Origin: Variovorax davisae | GTDB taxonomy: Bacteria > Pseudomonadota > Gammaproteobacteria > Burkholderiales > Burkholderiaceae_C | Direction: 5' to 3' | DNA: 64,000 nt | Assembly (NCBI RefSeq): GCF_030316845.1 | Contig: NZ_JASZYS010000020.1 | Location: 57,608-121,607, forward strand | Part shown: positions 29,179 through 36,667 of the stretch, one piece after another | Layout of the letters: each line of letters begins with the position of its first letter | How positions within the stretch are numbered: the first letter of the stretch is position 1 | Program-made: the position numbers and the translations under genes | The notes under the pieces: model-generated | Told to the model about the DNA's origin: nothing | Databases searched by the model: none | The model's input: the letters and a program-made list of their open reading frames with translations, nothing else

Positions 29179-29249
29179 GCGAGTTCTCTGAGGTCTTGCT
29201 GCTTGTAATGTAGACGAGGGCCAGGGACCGCTTTTGGCCGGATTCTGAC

Positions 29250-29576
29250 CTAGCCGGGCCAACACGCGCAGCACCCTGACAGTTTCCTTGCGCCCCAGCG
29301 GGACCAGACCGGGCAAGCCTCAGCCGGAGCGTCTGGCGGCGCCCCGGCGGCTTGGCCTTCCGCACGGGAGAGGACTCGTGCCGAGGCGGCGCATGCTTCA
29401 AAGCGGCGGATGGTGACCCGGACGCCGGCCACCATGCCCAGGCGAGCAATCACTCGCTTTGCGAACCGCGAACATGAAGCTCCGCCTGTCCGCACTCGAT
29501 GTGCGCAGCTGAAGCCCTTGTAGGGTGAGATGAACCGCTGGTATCCGTCAATGGCAGCTATCGCGAAGGTCTTCAT
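29250..29576 (-). CDS. YidD-like membrane insertion efficiency factor family protein
   Basis: A 108-residue protein whose first half matches the YidD family: IDGYQRFISPYKGFSCAHRV then GGASCSRFAKRVIARLGM. Classical YidD sits between rnpA and yidC and helps insertion of membrane proteins; here it is far from any such genes and carries an unrelated alanine-rich tail with CACW at the end. It is probably a divergent paralogue on accessory DNA. Confidence 0.65.
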   Translation of the reverse strand: MKTFAIAAIDGYQRFISPYKGFSCAHRVRTGGASCSRFAKRVIARLGMVAGVRVTIRRFEACAASARVLSRAEGQAAGAPPDAPAEACPVWSRWGARKLSGCCACWPG

Positions 29577-29636
29577 GTGCCTCGTTGGACGTCCGTGCTG
29601 AATGTCTGGTCTTGGCCGATTCTGCCCCTTGCCGCC

Positions 29637-30065
29637 TCATTGCCGGTCGAGCTTGCGGGGCAGCTTGAACGAGGCGCCGTCGGGCTGCACCGATGCCGCA
29701 TATGCCGCCCGCAGCAGCTCCACAAGCTGCTCCCGTCTACGTGGAGATTTCAGGGCTGCAGGTAGCCGGCTGAGCCAATGGCCATTCGGGCCTGCGGTAG
29801 TGCCACGCTTCAGCGACAGCTGCCGTGAGGTCGGCAATGGTCTTGTGGACAGGACTTCGATGCAGTGGGCCACCTGCGCCGGCGACGAAAACACGAGTTC
29901 GTGCTCGCCTGCCTCGACACGAAGCGCTGGGAAGCCCCTGTGCGGGATGGCGACGGGCGCGGGAGGCACCCATGCCCCCGACGTGTCGGGGACATGGACC
30001 CAGTACGCCATGGGCGCCGTGCGCCAGTCACTTTCGAAGGTGAAGTGGAACGTCGATGTCGTCAC
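29637..30065 (-). CDS. Hypothetical protein
   Basis: A 142-residue protein starting MTTSTFHFTFESDWRTAPMA. The N-terminal half is beta-rich and the C-terminal half basic. It is the first gene of the minus-strand cassette-like block, 25 bases after the repeat at 30091-30120. No family was recognised. Confidence 0.5.
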   Translation of the reverse strand: MTTSTFHFTFESDWRTAPMAYWVHVPDTSGAWVPPAPVAIPHRGFPALRVEAGEHELVFSSPAQVAHCIEVLSTRPLPTSRQLSLKRGTTAGPNGHWLSRLPAALKSPRRREQLVELLRAAYAASVQPDGASFKLPRKLDRQ

Positions 30066-30290
30066 GATGGCTCGATTGGAGGGCGTTGCGGAAGGTCCGG
30101 TCTTGGCCGACTGTAGCCGCCGGCCAGGCCGCCGACCTCAGGATGTCAGTGAACCGCCGCGCCTCAAGGCCTGGATCTGGCCGACGATGCTCGAGAGCCG
30201 AACCGAAGGGCGACAAGGACTTGACGCCCCAACTGCAAGAGGCGGAGGAGCCAGCATGAAGGCGCGGTCACATTCGTGAAAAAACCACGA

Positions 30291-31385
30291 CTAGATTTCT
30301 GCCCATGGACGCACGCGATCAGCGAAGCCGGCAATGATGTCGTCGAAGGCTTCGAGCGCTTCGGGCGTGAGGCCTTGGTTCCGCAGGATGGCGATGACGG
30401 TCACGCCATCGCGCATCGATTGAGAGACCGCATCGAGGTAGTCGATATCGCCGCTCATCACCAGCTCGGCGTATTGCAGTGCCAGTCCTTCCAGCACAAG
30501 CGCTTCGTGGTCGTTCAAGCCGCCGAACGCTGCAGGGTCGAACAGCATTGTCTGAACGCCCGTCGCGCCAGGGCGCGCGCTGCTCGCGATCCGCTGCTGC
30601 TTGGTGGTCCAAGCCTCCATGTGGCTGATACGAAAGTCCATGTCACGCCCGGTGCGGCGCTCGACCCGAGCCTGCACATCCCAAGCCATCGAATCCACCG
30701 ACGCAACGCGCGGGTGATCTGCGATCAGCTCCAGCACGGTACTTTTCACGCCGAATAAATGGCACCGAGTATGTGCCGGGAGGATTGCGTCGACGGCCTC
30801 AAGAATGGCCAGGATGCCGTCGCTGCCGTCGATCTGGCGGCGGCACACAGAGCCGATGCCGACTAGCTCGGGCCATTCGGTCAGCGGAAGCCATTCGGCG
30901 CATGTGACGTATTCATCGGGTGTCCAGCCCTGCAGGACCGGCATCGGGGCCTGCAGGCCGCGGCCACGAGCTTCGGCGCGGCAGCGCCCCAGCATGAATG
31001 CAGTTGCCGCCATGCGAAGCAGGCGCATCGGCCGATCGCCCGCGATTTCCCGCTCGCAGCAGTAGTCCATGGATGCCGCCCATTTCCACGGGTGCGCGGC
31101 GACCAGGTCAAAGTAATCCTCGACGCTCCAACGATAGTCGCGGTGCGCCACGGCAGCGACGTAGCCTGCGGAGTCGAGAGCTGCATCGAGGCCCTCGAAC
31201 TGGAGCGGGTCGGGCAGGCGGAAAGCCTTGAACGAGCCTTCGCGCTCGTGGCCCTTCGGGTAGTTCCTGGCGAATGCGTTCGCGGAGAAAAGGACGGGAT
31301 AGCCGCGTTCGCGCGCGGCGGCCACGAGGCGCCCGCCCGTCAGCGGGACGCCTACGCGAACTTCGGTGCATGCCTTGCGGGTCAC
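30291..31385 (-). CDS. TGT-fold (queuine transglycosylase-like) protein lacking the zinc site
   Basis: A 364-residue protein beginning at a GTG that overlaps the upstream stop (GTGA at 31382-31385). Motifs of the tRNA-guanine transglycosylase barrel appear in order: LDSAGY (D71), SMDYC (D107), VLQGWTPDEYVTCAEWL (Q152), IGSVCRRQ (GSVC 178-181, base pocket), HLFGVK, and VDSMAWD, whose D231 is placed like the TGT nucleophile. The C-terminal C-x-C-x2-C and histidine zinc site of TGT is missing. DpdA-type relatives insert 7-deazaguanines into DNA, and proteins of this shape occur on plasmids and integrative elements. No preQ0 pathway gene is in the window. Exchange chemistry on an unknown nucleic acid is inferred. 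Confidence 0.7.
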   Translation of the reverse strand: MTRKACTEVRVGVPLTGGRLVAAARERGYPVLFSANAFARNYPKGHEREGSFKAFRLPDPLQFEGLDAALDSAGYVAAVAHRDYRWSVEDYFDLVAAHPWKWAASMDYCCEREIAGDRPMRLLRMAATAFMLGRCRAEARGRGLQAPMPVLQGWTPDEYVTCAEWLPLTEWPELVGIGSVCRRQIDGSDGILAILEAVDAILPAHTRCHLFGVKSTVLELIADHPRVASVDSMAWDVQARVERRTGRDMDFRISHMEAWTTKQQRIASSARPGATGVQTMLFDPAAFGGLNDHEALVLEGLALQYAELVMSGDIDYLDAVSQSMRDGVTVIAILRNQGLTPEALEAFDDIIAGFADRVRPWAEI

Positions 31386-31864
31386 GAGGCGCACGCCTTT
31401 GCTGCGCGTTCCGATTCCCGCGCAGCGCGAATCTCCAGCTTGAACTTCTTGGTGTACTGGCGATTGAAATCGCGCAGCCGGCCCAGTGCAGCATCGCTCG
31501 CCGCCTTTGCCGCCCTCCATTCAGGCGACGCCTTCAGGGCGTCGGGCGTCAGGCCCATCGCGCCACGGGGAAAAGCCCCGAACGCTTCGCTTGCGACCCT
31601 GGAGCCCTCCCACAGTGCCTCGGCGCGATCTCGCGCGGCCTGGAACGTCATGCGGTCGAAGACGTCCGTTGCTCCCTCCCGCTGTGCCGCAGCGGCCTGG
31701 ATCAAGGCTTGATCGATCCAGTCGCCCATTTGCAGGGGCACCGCGCCGTTGCGCTGCTGGCGGCTGCGCGTGGTGCTGGCAAGGTGGCAGTAGGTCTTTC
31801 CGTCGCGGGTGACACCTTCGGCCAGGATCGTCCACGTGTCGCCGTCGAGCTCGATGCGAGTCAT
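31382..31864 (-). CDS. Conserved-looking protein coupled to the TGT-fold gene
   Basis: A 160-residue protein starting MTRIELDGDTWTILAEGVTR. A beta-rich front (TYCHLASTTRSRQQRNGAVP) is followed by a long helical, charged C-terminus. Its start overlaps the upstream stop (ATGA at 31861-31864) and its stop overlaps the next start (GTGA), so translation is coupled in both directions. No domain was recognised. The coupling suggests a partner of the TGT-fold protein. Confidence 0.6.
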   Translation of the reverse strand: MTRIELDGDTWTILAEGVTRDGKTYCHLASTTRSRQQRNGAVPLQMGDWIDQALIQAAAAQREGATDVFDRMTFQAARDRAEALWEGSRVASEAFGAFPRGAMGLTPDALKASPEWRAAKAASDAALGRLRDFNRQYTKKFKLEIRAARESERAAKACAS

Positions 31865-32118
31865 ACAGCTCCCCCGGTGGTCTTGGCGATAGCGCTGCGG
31901 AGAACCGCGAATTGCACGGGCGCCCGGGGAACCTTCCAGCCGGGTGTGGTCCAGCCCCAGACTTCGCGCCCCTTCGTCTCCCAGGTCGTGTAATCCGGCG
32001 CGCGGTTGCTCGGCATGATGTCGCGCGGATCGGCGCTCAGCAATGCGAAAAACTGGTCCTTGGAAACTGCCTGCATGCCCTCGGGCATCGCCGGCCCCGG
32101 CGTGTGCTGCGCGCTCAT
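31861..32118 (-). CDS. Small operon protein of unknown function
   Basis: An 85-residue protein, MSAQHTPGPAMPEGMQAVSK onward, ending QFAVLRSAIAKTTGGAV. Start chosen at 32118 because it overlaps the preceding stop (ATGA at 32115-32118). Its C-terminus reappears, fused to another gene's start, at 44104-44292. It contains a WETKGREVWGWTTPGWK segment rich in tryptophan. Function unknown. Confidence 0.6.
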   Translation of the reverse strand: MSAQHTPGPAMPEGMQAVSKDQFFALLSADPRDIMPSNRAPDYTTWETKGREVWGWTTPGWKVPRAPVQFAVLRSAIAKTTGGAV

Positions 32119-32546
32119 GCTGCACATCCTTCGTCTGCATTCACCATCGAGGCATCTACCGTCCGCAGGGTGCCCCCGTTCGACGGGTGGTCTGGGTCAG
32201 CAGCGGGAACATGGAACCCGAAGGCCGCGCCGGCGACCATGGCTTGATGCTGCGCATCGGTCACGCCCATCCGGACGTTGAGGCGGTCGACCAGAATCCG
32301 CGCCTCGGCCAGCTCCATCGCCTGCCCGTCGAAATCGGTCACGTAGTAGCCGCGTTCACCTGCCTTGATCAGAGCGATTCGCCGTCCTGGTTCGTTGCTC
32401 GGCACCAGCGCATAGCAAAGCACGGGGAGTTTCGACAGGTTCCCTGCCCCCCTCCCCCCAGCTGCTCTTTGGTGAGCCTCGGGAGGTGCGGAAGGAACGG
32501 CCGCGGTGAGAAGTGTGTTGGTGATTCGTGTGGTCGCTTCGCTCAT
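32115..32546 (-). CDS. First gene of the TGT-fold operon
   Basis: A 143-residue protein starting MSEATTRITNTLLTAAVPSA and containing GERGYYVTDFDGQAMELAEA and MGVTDAQHQAMVAGAAFGFH. The first 20 residues are nearly identical to those at 44292, and the DNA upstream is the duplicated gamma leader. It overlaps the second gene by four bases. The four genes from 32546 to 30291 form one tightly overlapping operon. Function unknown. Confidence 0.6.
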   Translation of the reverse strand: MSEATTRITNTLLTAAVPSAPPEAHQRAAGGRGAGNLSKLPVLCYALVPSNEPGRRIALIKAGERGYYVTDFDGQAMELAEARILVDRLNVRMGVTDAQHQAMVAGAAFGFHVPAADPDHPSNGGTLRTVDASMVNADEGCAA

Positions 32547-32945
32547 GACTGGCCTTTCGTTTGGTTGAAAAAATCTGCTCTTCGGAGCCGCCTCGACGCA
32601 TGGCCAGCGGCAGCCAGGCGCGGTAGGGAGGAGCGACCGGAAGCCGCAGCCCGAGAGCGAAGCGAAGGGACCGGGTGAGGACGAGGACGAGCGCACGCGC
32701 AGGGATGGCGCTATGCGTCGGAGAGAGGCGGACCGAAGGGCAGATCAGCCACACGTGACCAGCTGGAGCGATCGACCCCGCACGACGCCGGCGCCGGCGT
32801 CGGAGGATTGATTGCAAAGATGGACTTCTGCGGCCCTGCCCGGGCCGCGTGCGTCAGGGATGGGTGCCCGGCAGGGGCGAGATCGGCACGAGCCGATGAT
32901 GCGCAGCACCGAAAGCCCGGGACCGGCCACCCGGTCGACACGGAC
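32547..32945 (-). promoter_or_regulatory. Gamma leader, copy A
   Basis: Upstream region of the TGT-fold operon, duplicated upstream of the chimeric gene at 44292 (copy C); the match continues from about 32475 to 32885. Its distal 130 bases recur as orphan copies at 34511-34653 and 45783-45934. It contains the hairpin GCGGCCC/GGGCCGC at 32830-32848. Likely a promoter plus structured leader, by inference. Confidence 0.6.
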
Positions 32946-33027
32946 TAAGCGGCGGCTTCGTCTGCCCCCTTGGCACCTGTCCGAGAGGATCAGCAGGCTG
33001 CGATGTGTTCGTTACAAAATCGACATA

Positions 33028-33061
33028 CCCTATGTAGATTTTTCGGCGGACCCTATGTAGA
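33028..33061 (+). promoter_or_regulatory. Probable PadR operator (two direct repeats)
   Basis: CCCTATGTAGA occurs at 33028-33038 and again at 33051-33061, 23 bases apart, just upstream of the PadR-like gene. The first copy is the right half of an inverted repeat, ACATA-CCC-TATGT. PadR regulators commonly bind ATGT/ACAT-type dyads and repress themselves, so autoregulation is likely. Confidence 0.5.
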
Positions 33062-33091
33062 CTTCGCATCAAGCACACGAAAGGCCCCCCA

Positions 33092-33394
33092 ATGCGAATC
33101 TCAGGCAAAGGACTAGCCATCTTGAACACTTTCATGAAGAGCCCGGCCGACAAGCTGCACGGGTACGATCTCATGCAGGCCGCTGAGGTCTCGTCCGGGA
33201 CGCTCTACCCGCTTCTCATGCGCTTTGAAAAAGAAGGTTTGCTGACGAGCGAGTGGGAAGAAGTCGACCCCCAACAAGAAGGCCGCCCACGTCGGCGGCT
33301 CTACCGCATTACCGGACAAGGTCAGCGCGTGGCATACCAGCTGCTGGGTAGCCCAGGAACCGCTCTGTCCATGCAACTGAGGAGCGCTGCATGA
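33092..33394 (+). CDS. PadR-family transcriptional regulator
   Basis: A 100-residue winged-helix protein. The helix-turn-helix reads ADKLHGYDLMQAAEVSSGTL, followed by YPLLMRFEKEGLLTSEWE and the wing GRPRRRLYRITGQG, all typical of PadR. It lacks the long dimerising C-terminal helix of full-length PadR, as in the short subfamily. Its stop overlaps the start of the sugar-transferase fusion (ATGA at 33391-33394), so the two are translated together. Probable operator repeats lie directly upstream. Confidence 0.85.
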   Translation: MRISGKGLAILNTFMKSPADKLHGYDLMQAAEVSSGTLYPLLMRFEKEGLLTSEWEEVDPQQEGRPRRRLYRITGQGQRVAYQLLGSPGTALSMQLRSAA

Positions 33395-34266
33395 ACGAAT
33401 ACTTGTGGGCGGCAGCGGCGGCTATCGGCGGGCTAGCCTTCAACGAACTCAAAGATTGGCTCCCTTGGTTGGCGCGCAAGGTCCTCGCTCGGGCTGTTGC
33501 GTCTGCACCTCTCGAAATGCGGGAACGGATGCTGGAGGAATGGTCCGCCATCCTCGACGACATGCCGGGCAAGTTCTCGCCGTTTCTTGCTGCATGCAGC
33601 CTCTGGTGGCAGTACACCAAGCCCAGCCGCTTCTTTGACTCGCCGAGCGGTCGCGTTGTCAGGGTGGTAGATATCGTCGGCGCATTGGTCTTCTTTACCT
33701 TGTTTGGGCCGCTGTACTTGTTCGTTGCGCTGGGCGTAATGATTAGCATGGGGCGCCCAGTGCATTTCTGGCAGACCCGCATTGGCGAAGATGGCAAGCG
33801 CTTTCGCTTCTACAAGTTTCGTTCGATGGTGCGCAACTCGGACGCCGTGCTGGATGAGTTTCTGAGCCGCAACGACATGGCGCGGGCTGAGTGGGACACC
33901 TTCCAAAGGCTGGAGAAGGACCCGCGCATCACACCGATCGGCGCGATCATCCGCAAGTTGAGCCTCGACGAACTGCCGCAGTTCTGGAACGTTCTCAAGG
34001 GCGACATGAGCCTCGTAGGCCCGCGCCCCTGCATGGAGCGACAAAGGGAGTTGTACGGCGACAACTGGGCTGATTACTGCTCTACTCGCCCAGGCATCAC
34101 GGGGTTGTGGCAAGTGAGCGGCCGTGGCCGGCTGTCATATGCAAGGCGTGTGGAGCTGGACGTCGAATACGCCAAGGCGCCGAATAAGCTCTTGCTGAAC
34201 ACTATGATTCTGCTGGCGACGGTCAGGGCGGTCCTTGGAGGCGAGGGTACGAAAGAGGACGAATGA
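33391..34266 (+). CDS. PadR-partner domain fused to a bacterial sugar transferase
   Basis: A 291-residue membrane protein. The first 90 residues (RERMLEEWSAILDDMPGKFS region) resemble the membrane partner domain often encoded after short PadR genes. After the membrane segment VVDIVGALVFFTLFGPLYLF comes a polyprenyl-phosphate sugar-phosphate transferase: RFYKFRSMVRNSD, DELPQFWNVLKGDMSLVGPR and TRPGITGLWQVSGRGRLSY. Such enzymes transfer the first sugar phosphate to undecaprenyl phosphate in exopolysaccharide or O-antigen synthesis. No other glycan genes are nearby. The fusion to a PadR-partner domain is unusual and suggests regulated glycosylation or a sensing role. Confidence 0.78.
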   Translation: MNEYLWAAAAAIGGLAFNELKDWLPWLARKVLARAVASAPLEMRERMLEEWSAILDDMPGKFSPFLAACSLWWQYTKPSRFFDSPSGRVVRVVDIVGALVFFTLFGPLYLFVALGVMISMGRPVHFWQTRIGEDGKRFRFYKFRSMVRNSDAVLDEFLSRNDMARAEWDTFQRLEKDPRITPIGAIIRKLSLDELPQFWNVLKGDMSLVGPRPCMERQRELYGDNWADYCSTRPGITGLWQVSGRGRLSYARRVELDVEYAKAPNKLLLNTMILLATVRAVLGGEGTKEDE

Positions 34267-34371
34267 TGTGTTTTCGGGTGCAGGTTCTACAGCGCTGCGC
34301 GGCTGCGCGCTGAGCCCCTCGCCAATACGCTCGCGACAGCTTTCTCAACGACTGATCGCCCTAGCGCGGCC

Positions 34372-34422
34372 TCACTTGGACAGCCTCCTGTAGGCGCTGT
34401 AGTGCCTGATGGCTCGTTGCTG
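34372..34422 (-). repeat. TPR-gene 3' fragment, first copy of a ~50-bp direct repeat
   Basis: On the minus strand it reads QQRAIRHYSAYRRLSK and a stop, the last codons of a TPR gene. The same ~50 bases recur with few changes at 37773-37823. The two copies bracket the restriction-modification pair. Confidence 0.65.
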
Positions 34423-34510
34423 CGTGTGCACTCCTAGTGGCGAAGGGCCGAGTCTAAAGGGGGGCACGATCGAGCGACGCTCTCAACCCCCACCTTTCCC
34501 GATCTCGCGC

Positions 34511-34653
34511 CGCTGGGAGGGAGGATTGCAAAGATGGACTTGTGCGGCCCTGCCGGGCCGCGTGCGTCAGGGATTGGTGCCCGGCAGGGGCGAGATCGGC
34601 ACGAGCTCGATGCGCAGCACTGAAAGCCCGGGACCGCCTACGCCGGTCGACGC
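34511..34653. repeat. Gamma repeat, copy B (orphan)
   Basis: About 130 bases matching the distal gamma leader. Contains the hairpin GCGGCCC-TGCC-GGGCCGC at 34544-34561. No minus-strand gene follows it. On the plus strand a 29-codon frame (MDLCGPAGPRASGIGARQGR) follows GGAGG, also kept in copy D. Confidence 0.6.
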
Positions 34654-34793
34654 CCGCAGCCCCCGACGCTCGTTTCACCCATCCAGCGGCAAGAACCGTA
34701 AGAGCTCGAAGCCGGCATTTTTTCCCCTAGATTGACGTCTAGACGTCTTGAGCCATTACACTGTGAGCTTCAGCACAAACACGAAGAGATTGC

Positions 34794-35912
34794 ATGTCGT
34801 TGGCTCCGGGCGTAATAAGAGATTCGATCATCGAATTCTTGGCGATGGTTGGTAGTGAGGCGTCAACGGATGAAATCGTGGCCGCAGTCCATCGATCTGT
34901 GGGGCCGGCCCCTACCTCTTCAGTTCGGTCGTATCTGAGCCTAAACACACCCACGACCTTCGAGCGCGTAGGCCGCGGACGCTATCGTCTCAAGAGTTCC
35001 GTGCAGCTCGAGCAGCGTCCCGTTGCGGAAAAAAAGGTAGTGAAGGTCGGCCAAGCGCATCTTCACCGAGGCGATTGTTTTGAATGGCTGGCTGCGCAAA
35101 AACCTGCCTCGGTTCACGCGATCGTGACTGATCCGCCATATGGCCTAGTGGAGTACACCGCCAAGGAAACAGCAAAGCTACGATCCGGAAAGGGTGGCGT
35201 TTGGCGGATCCCGCCTTCCTTCGATGGGCACCAGCGAGCCCCCTTGCCCCGATTTACGACCCTCACGGAGGCCGACCGCCAGGCACTTCATGCCTTCTTC
35301 AAGCGTTTGGGAATGCTGGTCGCTAAGGTGGCAGTGCCAGGAGCAAACATCGTCATAGCGTCGAACCCCCTTCTCGCGCACATCGTGGCCGAGGCCATGG
35401 GGCAGGCGGGCTTGGAGCTGCGCGGCTATATCGCACGACAGGTCATGACCATGCGGGGCGGGGATCGCCCTAAAAACGCGCACGAGGAATTCGACGGTGT
35501 TTCAGTGATGCCTCGGTCGCAGTGGGAACCTTGGGTGGTATTGCGCACGCCGCTTGACGGCAGGGTGCAAGACAATCTCCGTCGATGGAACACAGGTGGT
35601 TTTCGGCGACCGTCAGCAGAACGGCCATTCGGCGATCTAATCAAATCGCACCCGACGCCTGCGAGTGAAAAGAAGATCGCGCCACATCCTTCTCTTAAGC
35701 CGCAGGCCTTCATGCGCCAAGTGGTTCGGGCGGTGCTGCCTCTTGGTGAAGGAATCGTCCTAGACCCGTTCATGGGCGCCGGATCCACGCTCGCCGCTGC
35801 CAATGCAGTGGGATATGACAGTTGCGGAGTGGAACTAGACGCGGAATTTTTTGCTTTGGCGACTAAGGCAGTGTCAAAGCTTGCCTCGCTGCCCGCAAGG
35901 CAAGAAGACTGA
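34794..35912 (+). CDS. DNA N4/N6 methyltransferase (type II modification enzyme)
   Basis: A 372-residue S-adenosylmethionine-dependent methylase. The catalytic motif DPPY is at 113-116 and the SAM-binding DPFMGAGST at about 324-332, the order of the beta class. A winged-helix-like N-terminus (residues 1-68) precedes the catalytic domain. A target-recognition segment lies between them (about 180-290). It converges on a PD-(D/E)xK gene 7 bases beyond its stop, so the pair is a restriction-modification system. The target sequence cannot be read from the protein. Confidence 0.88.
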   Translation: MSLAPGVIRDSIIEFLAMVGSEASTDEIVAAVHRSVGPAPTSSVRSYLSLNTPTTFERVGRGRYRLKSSVQLEQRPVAEKKVVKVGQAHLHRGDCFEWLAAQKPASVHAIVTDPPYGLVEYTAKETAKLRSGKGGVWRIPPSFDGHQRAPLPRFTTLTEADRQALHAFFKRLGMLVAKVAVPGANIVIASNPLLAHIVAEAMGQAGLELRGYIARQVMTMRGGDRPKNAHEEFDGVSVMPRSQWEPWVVLRTPLDGRVQDNLRRWNTGGFRRPSAERPFGDLIKSHPTPASEKKIAPHPSLKPQAFMRQVVRAVLPLGEGIVLDPFMGAGSTLAAANAVGYDSCGVELDAEFFALATKAVSKLASLPARQED

Positions 35913-35919
35913 GATTTCT

Positions 35920-36528
35920 CTATGCAGCGGAGATCTTGTAAACCCAGGTAGTACGTAGCTTAGCAATCCCTTCCTTATGGAGGGTCGCAGTACGTGTACC
36001 TAGGGCGCCGCGAGCGTTGCTGCGAAAATCGGCTTCCTCTACCTCACCAAGGTAGATCTCGGTGAAGCGCATTGGATCCCTGTCCGACGCTGGCTCGGTA
36101 TTGTTATCAACCTCGTAGACGAATACACACATCCACTGCTTCCGTGCCCCGTGTGTGTCTACTGCGCCGCCTGCTTTTCGTGTGCTTTTAATCTCGATGC
36201 CGTGCGAGCCGGAGGCGATGCTGTCCTTTGCGTATTTACCGCGCAGGATCAAGTCCGGATGCCCATTGAAGTGCTGGTTCTCGACCAATGAACGGGAAAA
36301 CTTAGCGAGCGAGGCAGTCACCATATCCGATATAAGCCCGGACATTGCCGCTGGACGCATCATGTCATCCAGGCGGTGCAAGCCCTTCTCGGACAGCAAT
36401 GTGTTCACATCGTAGAAGAAATCGTAGATGTCCTGAATCGCATGCTCAAAGTCGCTGATCCGGAGTTCAAACGGTAGCGCCGCGTTCGGATTGAAGGCCG
36501 TCCTGTCGATAATTGATTTCTTGGTCAC
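35920..36528 (-). CDS. PD-(D/E)xK restriction endonuclease, partner of the methylase
   Basis: A 202-residue protein. The catalytic core GHPDLILRGKYAKDSIASGS then HGIEIKSTRKAGG gives D92, E112 and K114, the PD-(D/E)xK nuclease signature. It converges on the methyltransferase with only 7 bases between the stops. This is a typical type II arrangement, though the protein is not assigned to a named enzyme family. Both ends of the pair are bracketed by copies of a TPR-gene fragment. Confidence 0.75.
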   Translation of the reverse strand: MTKKSIIDRTAFNPNAALPFELRISDFEHAIQDIYDFFYDVNTLLSEKGLHRLDDMMRPAAMSGLISDMVTASLAKFSRSLVENQHFNGHPDLILRGKYAKDSIASGSHGIEIKSTRKAGGAVDTHGARKQWMCVFVYEVDNNTEPASDRDPMRFTEIYLGEVEEADFRSNARGALGTRTATLHKEGIAKLRTTWVYKISAA

Positions 36529-36667
36529 GGCGGTGTCTTGGTAAGGCGGGGGAGTATACCGATGGCTGATCGACGAGTTGGGTGATCGCGACCTCGGGCG
36601 CCCAAAGCTACAGTCCGCCTTCTGGGGGACGAGGTCCTGTGCGCCTTAAGCCGGAAGGCGGCTGCTC

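Larger units (their letters stand above)
27067..30120 (-). repeat. Short oriented intergenic repeat, minus-strand array
   Basis: Eight copies of the short element seen at 1-2.7 kb, all inverted, at 27067-27100, 27348-27375, 27766-27796, 28406-28438, 28762-28795, 29222-29252, 29600-29633 and 30091-30120. On the plus strand they read close to GGTCCGGTTCTGGCCGATTC. Seven of them each lie just upstream of one of the seven minus-strand genes of this block, with no gene lacking one. No integron-type core site (GTTRRRY) was seen in them. Confidence 0.75.

Noticed and set aside
27067..30120. Integron gene-cassette array
   Set aside because: The repeats between genes lack the GTTRRRY/RYYYAAC core sites and the length of attC, and no integron integrase is in the window. 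Kept as a different, unexplained cassette-like array.
34409..34735. 108-codon plus-strand frame over gamma copy B
   Set aside because: It is a translation of the gamma repeat; different copies keep different frames here, so this long frame is not conserved.
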